From Romanomermis culicivorax (lineage: Eukaryota; Nematoda; Enoplea; Mermithida; Mermithidae): a DNA stretch of 64,000 bases. Position 1 is the stretch's first letter. Every line of letters begins with the position of its first letter. Shown piece by piece: positions 54,000 to 64,000 of this stretch. The translations under genes and the position numbers were made by a program. The notes beneath the pieces were generated by a model. It searched no databases. It was given only the letters and a program-made list of their open reading frames with translations, and was not told where the DNA came from. Location: contig CAWUHX010000077.1 of assembly GCA_963922205.1 (NCBI GenBank), forward strand, positions 992,001 through 1,056,000. The letters are read 5' to 3'.

Positions 54000-55290
54000 T
54001 GTTGTAAACAGAGGGTGAAGTGACCATTTCCATTGAATTCCCATGATCAAGAACCGCTCAACACAAAAACCTCAGAAAATCTTTGTTTACACGCAGAACA
54101 ATTTTTTGTGTGAAGTGACTGTGTCCATTGAATTGAATTTTCCATGGTCAGAAACCCTTTCCTCCAAAAATCGCTGAAATACAATTGTATACACTCAATA
54201 TAATTTTGTGTGTAAAGTGATCGTGTTCATTAAATTCCCTGTGGTCGAAAACCCTTTTTTCAAGGAATCACGAAAACACGTGTGTTTACACACCTGACCA
54301 TTTTTTGTGTAAAGTGACCGCATTTATTGAATTCCCTATTGTCCAAAACTCCTTACCCCATATTATCACGAAAATACGCTTGTTTACACTCTGATAATTT
54401 TTCGTGTGGAATGACGGCGTCTATTGGATTCTTAATGGTCAAAAGCCGCTTCCTCCAAAAATTCACGGGATCATCTTTCTTTACATTAATTTTTTGTGTA
54501 AAGTGACCGCATCCATTCAATTCGTTTCGGTCGAAGGCCCCTCCAGCCAAAAAAATCACGGAAATACGCTTGTTTATGCTGGGGATGATTTTTTTTGTGT
54601 AAAGTGATCACATTCATTAAATTACCAGTGGTCGAAAACCCTTCCCCATAGAAATCACGAAAATACGCTTGTTTACACCCCAAATAATTTTTTTGTGTAA
54701 AGTGATGCATCCATTGAATTAACCATGGTCAGAAACCTCTTACCCCCAAAGTCGCAGATATACATTTGTTTACACTCAATTTACTGTCGTGTGTATAGTG
54801 ATCGCATCCATCAAATTCTCCGTGGTCGAAAACACCTTCCCCAAAAAGCCACGAAAATATGCTTGTTTACACCCGAGATATTTTATTGTGTAAAGTGACG
54901 CATCTATTTAATTAACCATGGTCAGAAAACCCCCAAAATCGCAGGAATACATCAATTTAATGTTATGTGTAAAGTGATCGTAAAGTGATTCCACCAAAAA
55001 ATCATGAAAATACGCTTGTTTGCGCGCGAGATAGCTTTTTGCGTAAACTGATCACATTCATTGAATTCCCCGTGGTCGAAAACCCCTTATCCCAAATAAT
55101 CACGAAAATACGGTCGTTTGCACCCGAGATAATTTCGCTTGTAAAGTGACCGCGTCCGTCGACTTCCGAATGGTCGAAAACCACTTCCTCCAAAAAGTCA
55201 GGGAGTACCTTCATTTACATTAATGATGTTTTTTGTGTAAAGTGATCGCGTCCATTGAATTCTCCATGATCGAAAACCCTTACACCCCGA
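54000..55290. repeat. Degenerate tandem satellite, about 97-bp period, about 13 units
   Basis: Recurring blocks: GTGTAAAGTGATCG, CATTGAATTCCC, GGTCGAAAACCC, AAATCACGAAAATACGCTTG, TTTACAC. Consecutive GTAAAGTGA blocks lie near 54205, 54308, 54497, 54597, 54693, 54889, 54966, 55140 and 55235. Units vary in length and base content, so it is an old array. Open frames here are a by-product of the repeat. Confidence 0.8.
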
Positions 55291-55488
55291 AAATCCCAAA
55301 ATGGCTACAATTTGAAACTGTAAAAAATTTGATTGAAACTGCAAAAAATTCAGGTACCGTAGTGCATTATGCTGCAAAAAAATTTTTTTGAAGCCGTTAA
55401 GTTTATACAACAAAATTGCCAAATTTCGCAGTTTCCGGGACTTTGGACCACCATATAATTGAATTGAGGCCATATTTTAGAAAAATGA

Positions 55489-55788
55489 AAAATCCTCATT
55501 TGAGATTGCACCCCCAAGATGCTTAGGCCGAACTATGGAGCTTGGATATGGTACACCCATTGCGGGGCGTGGTGGAACTGGGGGCCCTTAAAAAGTGCGT
55601 TTTTTGCATGTTTTTGGGGCCCCACGAGCACCACTTGCAGATAGAGGCGAAATGACAAAAGGCACCCCATAGTGCCCGAAATTATGAAAAAAACCCGAAG
55701 GTTCTAGCTCTAACCGTTTTGGCTCTAGAGGTGGGGACATGAAATTTGGGCGCCAAGTATATTTTAGGTTGACGCTATCGCGCCACCT
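55489..55788. repeat. 300-bp dispersed repeat, copy 2
   Basis: Partner of 52345-52653 in the same orientation; the two copies enclose foldback element 2 and the satellite. Confidence 0.75.
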
Positions 55789-56840
55789 TATGATGCATCG
55801 CAAAAATCTCAAGATACATCGCAAAAAATTAGGAGCTTTTCCATGTTCGACTTTCTTCCCAAGCACATCGCAATTTTTTCAAGTGCATCGCATTTTTTCA
55901 AAGATGATCTCAAAAAAATCAAAATGTCACCTTTAAAAAATCAAAATCATCTTTAAAAAAATCAAGATCTTATCTTGAAAAAATTAAAATCCAGTTTGGA
56001 AAAGAAGTTAGATGTCACCTTGAAAAAATCAGGATCCTATTTTTAAAAAATCGAGATTCCATCTTGAAAAAAAATCAAGATGGGCGGCACATCAGAGGAT
56101 GAAAGCTAGCCAATCAAAGGCGTCGCTCCGCCTCCTATATTTGTATATACGGGAACCCTTCAAAGCGGATTTTCAAAGTGGCGGCTTGCTGGCGGAGGGC
56201 GCCCTTGATTTACATGGGAAGGGCAGAGGTGGGAGATCTTTCGTAAAAATTCATGTTTTTCGAGGGTTTTCAGAAAAACATCAAAAATGCTTGTTTTCAA
56301 CCCGAAATGCAGTAATTCGGGAAGATAATCAAAACTTATGGACTTTGTCGGCTGCTCTATAGCCATTCTCTACCTGCTCAGGAACCTTTTTTCTGAAGTT
56401 ATTGCATTTTGGAGGAAAAACAAGCATTTTTCGACGTTTTCCTGAAAAATTAATGTCCGTCGGATTCTCTGTGCAAGATCCCCGTCCACCGTAAAAACCA
56501 AGAGCGAACTCTGCTAGTAAGCCATGACCTCAGAAATTTACTTTGAAGTTTACCGTAAACATAGGAAGCGGAGCAACGCCTTCCATTGGCTAGTTTCCGT
56601 CCTTTGATGTGTTGCTCATCTTGATTTTTTCCAAGATGGAATTTTGATTTTTTTCAAGACGACATCTTGTTTTTTTAAGATGGCATTTTTATTTTTTTCA
56701 AAATTATCATGAAAAAATGAGATGCACTTAAAAAGAAAGTTCTTACATCTTGATTTTTTCGTGATGCAAATTTTTTTGAAGCATCTTGAAATTTTCGCGA
56801 TGCACTTTGAAAAAATGTTGTGCATCATGTTCGAAGGTAA
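55789..56840. mobile_element. Foldback/MITE-like element 3
   Basis: Long imperfect inverted arms. The outer parts are AT-rich runs of AAAAAATCAAGAT-type repeats and, in the other arm, their complement. The inner arm pair GCTAGCCAATCAAAGGCGTC (56105-56125) and its complement near 56580-56600 are clearest. The spacer 56160-56540 has no recognised gene. Confidence 0.6.
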
Positions 56841-57399
56841 CGATTTTCTCAAGTGTTAACAAATTTTTTAAAGTGGTAGCGATTTTCTCGTATTCCGTAC
56901 CTACGAATCACACTGGGTCAAGTTGTGCATTTCTGGTTCGATTCCTCCCTACTGGAGAAATGATCTTAATAAGAAAAAAACAAAAAACCTACAAAAATTG
57001 AAATTGTTCAAGATTCACATCAAAATGTTACTGTACGTTCACAATATATTCATAAAATTTCTCGTATATATAACAATCAAATCACTTGAAATCACGCAAC
57101 AACGAAGAGAGGAAAACGAACAACACAATGAAATTTCCGCTCTCTGGCCAATAACAAATAACCGAAAAACCACCAAAATGCGCGAGTAAAATTTGAAACA
57201 TTTATGAATATCATAACTGATATTGCTTCCCGGTTCCAGGGTTTTTTTCGCACACAGCAACCAAATTTCGGGCTGTGGGACCAAATTTTTTCTGCCAAGT
57301 TGCACAGTGCGACTTGAGGCCTGACTGCTCTTTTGATTAGATCATATGGTTTTCTGTCCGGAGATGCATTTTTATGTGTTCTAAAATGGAAAAAAGGGA

Positions 57400-57430
57400 A
57401 AAAATTTCGGCGCTTGGCGCCGGGTTTTAA
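57400..57430. repeat. Short GC palindrome repeat, copy 3
   Basis: CGGCGCTTGGCGCCG after an A/T run (AAAAAATTT); nearly perfect palindrome. Confidence 0.55.
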
Positions 57431-57840
57431 TTCGTTAATAATTTTTTGTATTATTCTAGTGCGCGGTTAAAAAATGTTATTCTAGTTGGTGCTTATAGGT
57501 TCTAATTATCAACATATTATGGATAAACGTTTGATCCTGTATTGCTTTTTGGCGAATTTGATGAAAACTAACATTTTTCTGGGTCATTTTCCCAAAATAT
57601 TTTTGTTATCTTCAAAGAAATTCTGACTTTCATGTGATTAAAACATTTTGAGCGTAAGACAATGCTAGAAATTCTTGCCGGTTGAGAGATCCAAATTCTT
57701 AGTCGCTTGCCTAATTTTTGAATTTTAGTTTGTCCGACCGAAAATTAATTAAATTCACTTAGAAATCAAACCTTCTGTCTGGGAAATAAAATCTGGAAAG
57801 ATTCATTTTCCAGCGTTCTAGAAAATTGAAATTCAGAAAA

Positions 57841-57866
57841 AATTTTCGGCGCTACGCGCCGAACAG
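57841..57866. repeat. Short GC palindrome repeat, copy 4
   Basis: TTCGGCGCTACGCGCCGAA, a perfect inverted repeat around a 3-base loop. Confidence 0.6.
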
Positions 57867-59358
57867 ATTGCTCTAGTCTAGTCATATTAATCTTTTCATT
57901 TTCTCTCCAAAACTCAGAAAATTGGGCTTTAAAAGCCGAAAACCGACGCGCACCGAATGAAATTCAAGAAAACTAGTTTACGATAGTTTTTCCGATAAAA
58001 TTAAGCAAATTTATTGATTTTAGAATGAGCAACAAAAAATTTATCTGTGCAAACAAAATTTTTCCCCAAGTTGCACATTGCAACCTGGCCTGTGCAAAAA
58101 AATCCTGCCTGGTTCTACTTCGACCTTCGGAAATGGTTGTTTCCGGAACCTGAACAAATGATAGTAATATCTTCGCATGCCTCAGTTTTAATACGTTCGA
58201 ATTCGTGGAAAATTTTTTCTTTTCCAGGTACGAAACTTTGTTGTGGACAATTGCTTGTCTTTGTCTACGTGGTAACTTTTATTGTCGGATACAGTAAGAA
58301 AACATAAAATTCCTGCAACATAGCGCGGCGAATGTCAACCAGTAGGTAAACGAAAAACAGAACAGAACACGTATGTAACCCTTCCTATGAACTTCTGAGA
58401 CCGGCTTCTCAGTTTCGTGGTTTAGCAAGAAATGTGATAACGTTATCAAAATGAGTCAGCATGATAGCCAGCGTTTTTTAATTTTTCTATTGAAAAACTT
58501 TTAGCTACGAAGACTTGAACGCAGAGATACTGTGGTTAAAATGTAGATGGAGAACGGGAGCTACAAGGAAAGTTCCCATCCTAAAATGATATGGATGAGT
58601 AAAAATGTTGAGCATTTTATGATCGTTCGAGTTTTTTGACGTAGATAGTTGGAACTCGAGCTCAGCTCGGTCTTAACTGGACCATAGCTCGTTCTCTGGT
58701 CATTCGTGATCTCAACATTTCAACTGTAACGCAAAACATATCAAGAGAAGGGAGTCAAGATTGAGCAAATGGGTTCATTACGACAGTGAACCAGTCCAAT
58801 AATGCGTAATCTTTTTATGAAATGTCTTCAAATTCAATCTCAAATATAATGAGTTATTTTTCCCTTAATTTTTTATGTTCTATACACCAAACAGACTTTT
58901 GATTCTTCTAGGGGGACGAATGACGTATAATTCTTTACAAAATTCTTTTACTTTCTCCTATTTATCCCAATATTTTGTTTGTTCTGCATGTTTAGCACTA
59001 AAAATTATGAATGACGCTAGTGCTCAGAATTTACCTCAAGGATGTTGTCTCCCCCATCCCTCTATTTTCCTCATACCAGTGGATTCAAAAACTTGTGCAG
59101 CTCTAAGTACCTATGCTCTTTTCTTCTCTTCTCCAATCTTGTTTCCTAGTCCTGAAAGTTTATGACGAGCATGTGTATTGGAGGAAAAGCAGAAAATTTA
59201 AGTCTTAAGATTTTTCTTAGATAGAATTTTTCGTAGAATTGACGACACTCTTCCCTAGAAGATGCAGTGGAGAGAAGTAGAGAGAACATCTTTCGCCTAT
59301 GTCCCTTGCATTTTTCATCTGACTTTCTTTCTAAGCCCAAAAAAACTTTCTTCGATTC

Positions 59359-59360
59359 TC

Positions 59361-59392
<32 letters not shown>
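59359..59392. repeat. (GA)n microsatellite
   Basis: GAGAGAAAGAGAG followed by an uninterrupted GA run. Confidence 0.9.
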
Positions 59393-59498
59393 TTTATGCG
59401 CCTTTCCGAATTTTTCGCTCTCAGAATTCTTCCATTACTAGCTAAAGGTTTAGAATTTTTGGGCGGGGAAAATTATTGCGTTTTCCTGCTGCTTTCGC

Positions 59499-59541
<43 letters not shown>
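59499..59541. repeat. (CA)n(TA)n microsatellite
   Basis: CACACACACACA passing into a TA run, about 80 bases before the light-chain start codon. Confidence 0.9.
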
Positions 59542-59544
<3 letters not shown>

Positions 59545-59619
59545 ATTCACATTTTTAAGCTTTAGTTAATTAGCATATTTATAATACAACATTTCCATAT
59601 TCCGCGCGCCCTAGAAATT

Positions 59620-62600
59620 ATGGTATGGGAATTTGTCTTTTCCACTCATTATCGTTGTTGTTTTCTTTTTGACAATCTTTTCCTTTTTTTACAGTCAAGC
59701 AAATCGAAAGCTAAATCGAGGCCGTCCCGAGCGAAAGGCGATTCATCGCAGGCGTTCGATCAACGACAAATCACTGAGTTCAAAGAAGTAAAATCAAATG
59801 ATTACAGTAGATCGCGAACTTGGACCTGCAACAACAATTTTCTCCCTATAAATACAGGCATTTCAACTTATGGACGGTAATAAAGACGGAATAATCGATA
59901 AAGCTGACTTGAAAGATTTGTACGCTTCATTAGGTGAGAAACTTTTTCACAATATTTCAAGGATTAAAGTCGATTAACATTCCTATCAATTTCTGATCTG
60001 AATTCGCAGATTTCGACAGTGACTTATAAAACAATCTGCGGTTCTCTATACCTGTACATGCATAACTTGAAAACCGAGTCCATTCTTCCACGTGAGTCTT
60101 GCAACGCCAGTTCATACAAAGAATAAAAGACGTGCGTACGCGACTACGCTTTTTCTCGGATTGACGCAGCAATCCGGACTGCAACTTCAGAGATGAAAAT
60201 AGTGGAAAACCATGCAGATTTATCTACTGCCCGCGGATTTCTCTTTAATCCGAGGAGCGTTTTCATTTTCAACTAAACAGTCAGCATTATGACATACAAA
60301 TAAACCTTTATATTCCTAAGCATGATCGGCTCACGATTCTTGCCCATTTATAGAATATGGGAATCTTTGATTTCTGAGGCTATTCAAGACGTCAACTTTT
60401 TATGATGAAACCCAGAGAGTAGAAAAATAATAGAAAATTTAGAACCAATCTGTAAGCATATTTATCAAGTGGGTTTCAAAGAAGATAATCCTAAAATGTT
60501 CAACCGAATTTTGCACTGCTATATAAATGAGCGTAAAATCCAGATTAGTTTTAGAATTTCAAAATCTCAACCATTCTTGGGGCACATTATTTGATCTGCT
60601 GGAACAGCTCCACGTGCAATAACAAACTTGGTGCACCTTGTCACTAATAGTATAAAGATACCTACTCAGGTTTCCGATCCTAATATTATTCTTTTCCTAT
60701 AGTTACAATATCTCATGACTGAACTGCAGAAAGCGGACAGATACTAACGTCAGTTTTTTAGCTTTCGATGCGAATCAGATTGATTTGTATATTTCCATTT
60801 CAGATCTGTGGCTTTGCAATAATTAAATCCTTCATTCCCTTTCAACTATCACTACATATTCAGTATCACCTAATGGAACGGACAACCAAGTTGCAGGCTT
60901 TTTATTTGCTAAAATTAAGTAAAGGAGGTCAACTACTGCGATGCATTCTTTCAATTACCGTCAATCACCAGATAAAATCAGTTATTCTTTTATAAAAGCA
61001 ATGTCTGACTATGACGAATGTGAACTTTATTTGTCCTGGAAAGCCGAAAAAAGTCTGAATCGGTGAGAGAAACTATATTTTCTTAATTTTATTTTGAACG
61101 ATTATATATATACGTTGTTTGTTCGTGTCGTATTAATTTCAACTGTAGTATTGCATTCATGAGTTTAGGTTCGCATAGAGAGTTTCCATGTAAGTACCGT
61201 GGTCTATTAGCATTGTATTCAACTGGACATACAATTATCTGAATAACAGGTTGAAGTGAGTGGCTACTGGAATGGCAGAAAGTTTGATGTGAAAGTTGTA
61301 TTTGCCAATACAATTTTACGGGACAGTATTCAAAAATGGTTCAGCATACACCGTGCATAATACAAAGTAGGGAAAACTGAAGTAAACTGAACACTAAACT
61401 ACGAAATTCTGCCACAGTATTACTTTGCGGGCTTTCGATTTCTGAAAACTTCAAGAGGAAAATGAAAAGTTCTATACTCCATTCATTTTGAAATAATCGA
61501 TAATTTTATTCAAAATACGGAAGGTTCATTGCCTGATCAATAAATTTTTTCCATCATGATACAGGGTCCTTGATGATCACTCTTTCCTATCGTTTCCAGA
61601 TTATCTAAAGAAGTTTCCTGATCTCTAGTAAACGTGCGTTTGCCAAAACTCCGTCCGCGACATCGATTATTTCAAAATGAGTTATAGTATAGTTACTTAT
61701 AGCGACTCACGACTTTCTCATTCTGTTTGGAAAGGATCAAATTAAGCTGATCAAGTAGGAAACTTTTTCAATGCCGAATTATTTTCTTTTTCTAGGTCAA
61801 ATCCCGCCGGATTCACAATTGGATTCTATGCTGAAAGAAGCCGATGGACCTATCAATTTCACGACCTTTTTGACACTTTTCGGTGACAGATTAACAGGTT
61901 TGTACAGTATTTTTTCAAAATCTAGGTGTAATATCTGAAACACCATGTACAAAAAGGAACCGATCCCGAAGACATAATCGTCGGAGCCTTCAAAATGTTC
62001 GACAAACGAGACACCGGTTACATTTCCGAGGACGAGTAAATTGAATTATCGCAAAACTGACAGTAAACATAACGTTTTATGCACATTTTCAGACTACGAA
62101 GAATTTTGTTCCATTTTCGGGGTGAGCCATTCGACGACAACGAAGTAAGATTTTTTGAATATTCAAGAGATCAGGGTAATCAGTTGTTCCACTGTTTTGA
62201 GAAGATTTAGTTTTGTTTTGATCAGCTTTCAAGAGTCGCTTGAATCCTGACGTTGGCGTACTTCTGAAATTCTCGTGTGTGTGTGATTCAATAGTTTCTT
62301 AAAGTAGACTTTGCAATCTATACTGTGTTTGACGCCCAAAATGGGAAAAAGACAGTAAGGACCTGGGGCCAGTTTCGTCAAAGAGACTTAAGGGTCATTT
62401 ATTCTTGCCTTTTTTGACGGAACGGAACTGAACCGATCGCCAATAGCTTGAAACGTTCAGCCTGAAAATCAACTTTCGATCGCAAAGGATAATTGCAATT
62501 CTCTAGAAAATGACCGACGGTAACCTCCAACCGAACCGAACGGAAATTTTCCTTTCGTTCGGTAACGTTGTGTCGATTGCATTCCGTTCCGCCGAAAAAG

Positions 62601-63039
62601 GCAAGTATAAATGACCCTTTAAGCTCCAGCTGAGCTGCAGCTTAAGCTGTAGCTTAGCTCCGTATGTTATATCATTGCCGTTAAGCTGCAGCTCAGCCAT
62701 AGCTTCTCATGCACACAAAACATAACGAGAAAGTTAACCTGCAGCTGACTAGAGCTTGAGTCTCTTTGATGAAACCGGCCCCTGAAATATAAGTTTGATA
62801 AAGTCAAAGACTATGTTGAAGACCAAATTTTGATGCGAATGAAAATTAATCATGATATACAAATTATGAAATCACGTCAGTGCTTTGATAATGGATATAA
62901 TTTGATTCTTTTTATCCATGTATTCCAGTTAAAAGCCATGTATCAAGGAAAACCACCAATTTCCGAAGGTCAAGTGGACTATAAGGCCTTCGCCAAATTG
63001 ATAACGACCGGGGCCCAAGAAGAATTAGCTAACGCTTAG
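59620..63039 (+). CDS. mlc: Myosin regulatory light chain, muscle type (MLC-1/MLC-2-like), seven exons
   Basis: Binds the IQ region of the myosin heavy-chain neck and regulates actomyosin. Predicted exons: 59620-59622, 59695-59787, 59858-59933, 61796-61897, 61957-62035, 62093-62144, 62929-63039; 516 nt, 171 residues plus stop, matching the usual 170. Exon 1 is just the ATG before a GTATGG donor. Basic Ser-containing N-terminus ([20 protein letters not shown], the area of the kinase site), then EF-hand 1 with a complete Ca/Mg loop [12 protein letters not shown] (38-49), then [19 protein letters not shown], and a C-terminal half ending [18 protein letters not shown]. Intron 3 is 1.86 kb, the others mostly 57-75 bp, with a 784-bp last intron. 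The exon 5 acceptor is weak (CAAAAAG). No lesion seen. Nematode origin is inferred from close likeness to nematode MLC-1/2. Confidence 0.93.
59934..61795 (+). other. Large intron 3 of the light-chain gene
   Basis: 1862 bp, donor GTGAGA, acceptor TTTTCTTTTTCTAG. No nested gene was recognised. Unusually long next to the short introns around it, so it may hold enhancers or old repeats. Confidence 0.75.
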
Positions 63040-64000
63040 TGTGACTGCGTGACCCCAAATTTTCATTTTCGAGGAATTTTTTTTTGTTGAAAGACGAAAA
63101 TTTTCTACTTCTTGGTCAAAACTTTTTTTTCTAGTTTTTCGCGAAAAATATGTTGTTATTTTGTATGAAGCAATTATCTTTTATGTCTTTTTATGCGTTT
63201 TCGCGCCATAGTCCAAATTTCTTTTGTATATTTTTAGTTTTTTTTTAATTTTTCTCTAAAAAGGCCTGTCTTTAGCACAAAATAGCTTCATACACGCTAT
63301 ACATTCATTCGGTTAAAACAAAGTATGTATACTAATTAGCCGATTGGCGAACCTTTCGATCGTCAATAACACCGAAAAATATCCGCCCCGAGACGCCGGA
63401 GCTGGTGGCTTTCGAGAACATCCATTCCAATAGAAGAGAAAGAATGTGACAAATTTGAAACGATGATAATCGTACCTATATGCATTGATGCAATCATGTG
63501 TTTCAATAGCAAATGTCAGGTATACTGTAAGGAACGCGTTTTTACTACCACACCATATATGTCTAGAAATTCGCCAGCTTCGGAGTAAAGAACGTTTACT
63601 TTTACGTTTATTTAGATGCAAAGTTCTTCATGTATTTTTTCAAGTGCTTTTTTGATTTCGTTTAGACTTGTGCATGAAATTGCAAATATTCTTAGAACTT
63701 CATCTATGTTTTTCTCCAAACCGCGAAAATAAAGTCAGTGGCTTGTCTAATTTTAGGAGCAGGAATTTTGCTTTTTGGAAGCGGATTCATGAAATCTGAA
63801 AAAATATACTGATATGTAATCATGTCTTAGTTTACTTTTATAAATTTGGGAAATTGCTAGTGATGTCGTATTATGTGCTCGTATACCCTCGGCTACCTAG
63901 CTGCAGTTCTTGGGAGATCCAATCTGGTACGGCCCCTGACGCTAACCCGGTGCTAGATACAATCCTACTGCCGGTCACAGAGACTTGAGAAACAAAGATA
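63040..64000. other. 3' untranslated region and downstream flank
   Basis: A T-rich 3' UTR follows the stop; AATAAA occurs near 63728. The last 110 bases are more GC-rich (63888-63980) without a recognised gene. Confidence 0.5.

Larger units (their letters stand above)
56841..59358. other. Non-coding upstream region of the light-chain gene
   Basis: AT-rich with short palindromic repeats. Open frames are short and have no recognisable domain. Regulatory elements for the myosin gene may lie here, but none can be called. Confidence 0.45.

Noticed and set aside
54000..55290. CRISPR-like regular repeats
   Set aside because: Unit sequence is degenerate throughout with no conserved repeat/unique spacer structure, and the host is eukaryotic. 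It is a tandem satellite.
56900..56960. tRNA-like B box (GGTTCGATTCC at about 56935)
   Set aside because: No matching A box, acceptor stem or anticodon arm could be placed around it.
58047..59165. Frames of 86 and 96 codons upstream of the light-chain gene
   Set aside because: Composition resembles the surrounding AT-rich DNA. No splice-consistent extension or motif was found.
63888..63980. GC-richer segment as a small RNA gene
   Set aside because: No tRNA, 5S, spliced-leader or snRNA pattern could be recognised by eye.

Overview
The window reads as nematode genomic DNA. The only complete host gene is a muscle-type myosin regulatory light chain (59620-63039, + strand) whose seven-exon conceptual protein (171 residues) closely follows the nematode MLC-1/MLC-2 type. 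Its introns use GT...AG with mostly T-rich acceptors, and the surroundings are AT-rich and full of long terminal repeat (LTR) retroelements and foldback repeats. Which nematode clade it is cannot be fixed from the sequence.

Region 905-35492 is one Ty3/gypsy-type retrotransposon on the - strand (element B here). It has 590-bp LTRs at both ends, an AAAG target duplication, a primer-binding-site candidate and a clean polypurine tract. It carries gag, protease, RT, RNase H and integrase, and downstream of integrase a long accessory gene. That gene begins with a small exon and a phase-1 intron, then encodes a DEDDy 3'-5' exonuclease domain, an acidic/RS-rich linker and a helical C-terminal domain.

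A second, unrelated Ty3/gypsy-type element (element A) sits inside this accessory gene as a tandem triplet: LTR-int-LTR-int-LTR-int-LTR, 3810-26125, period 7308 bp. A single CTCG target duplication flanks the whole array. Each unit has the unusual order gag - envelope-like glycoprotein - protease - RT/RNase H - integrase, almost all in one reading frame. All three units share the same stops and the same 1-nt frameshift. The LTR variants show that the two internal LTRs are hybrids of the outer ones, as expected from unequal LTR-LTR exchange after insertion, or from an assembly loop.

Region 38.5-49.1 kb (+ strand) holds decayed relatives of element B. C1 is an RT-RH-IN fragment with the RT active site deleted and an integrase Asp replaced. 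C2 is gag-protease joined to an integrase C-terminus and followed by its own accessory gene, with the same phase-1 intron and the same three exonuclease motifs. Two diverged elements therefore share an exonuclease gene downstream of integrase; this is the most interesting feature of the window.

The rest (49.4-59.6 kb) is repeat-rich non-coding DNA: three foldback elements, a roughly 97-bp degenerate satellite, a 300-bp direct repeat pair, microsatellites and a degenerate gag-like gene. The light-chain gene and about 1 kb of 3' flank close the window.
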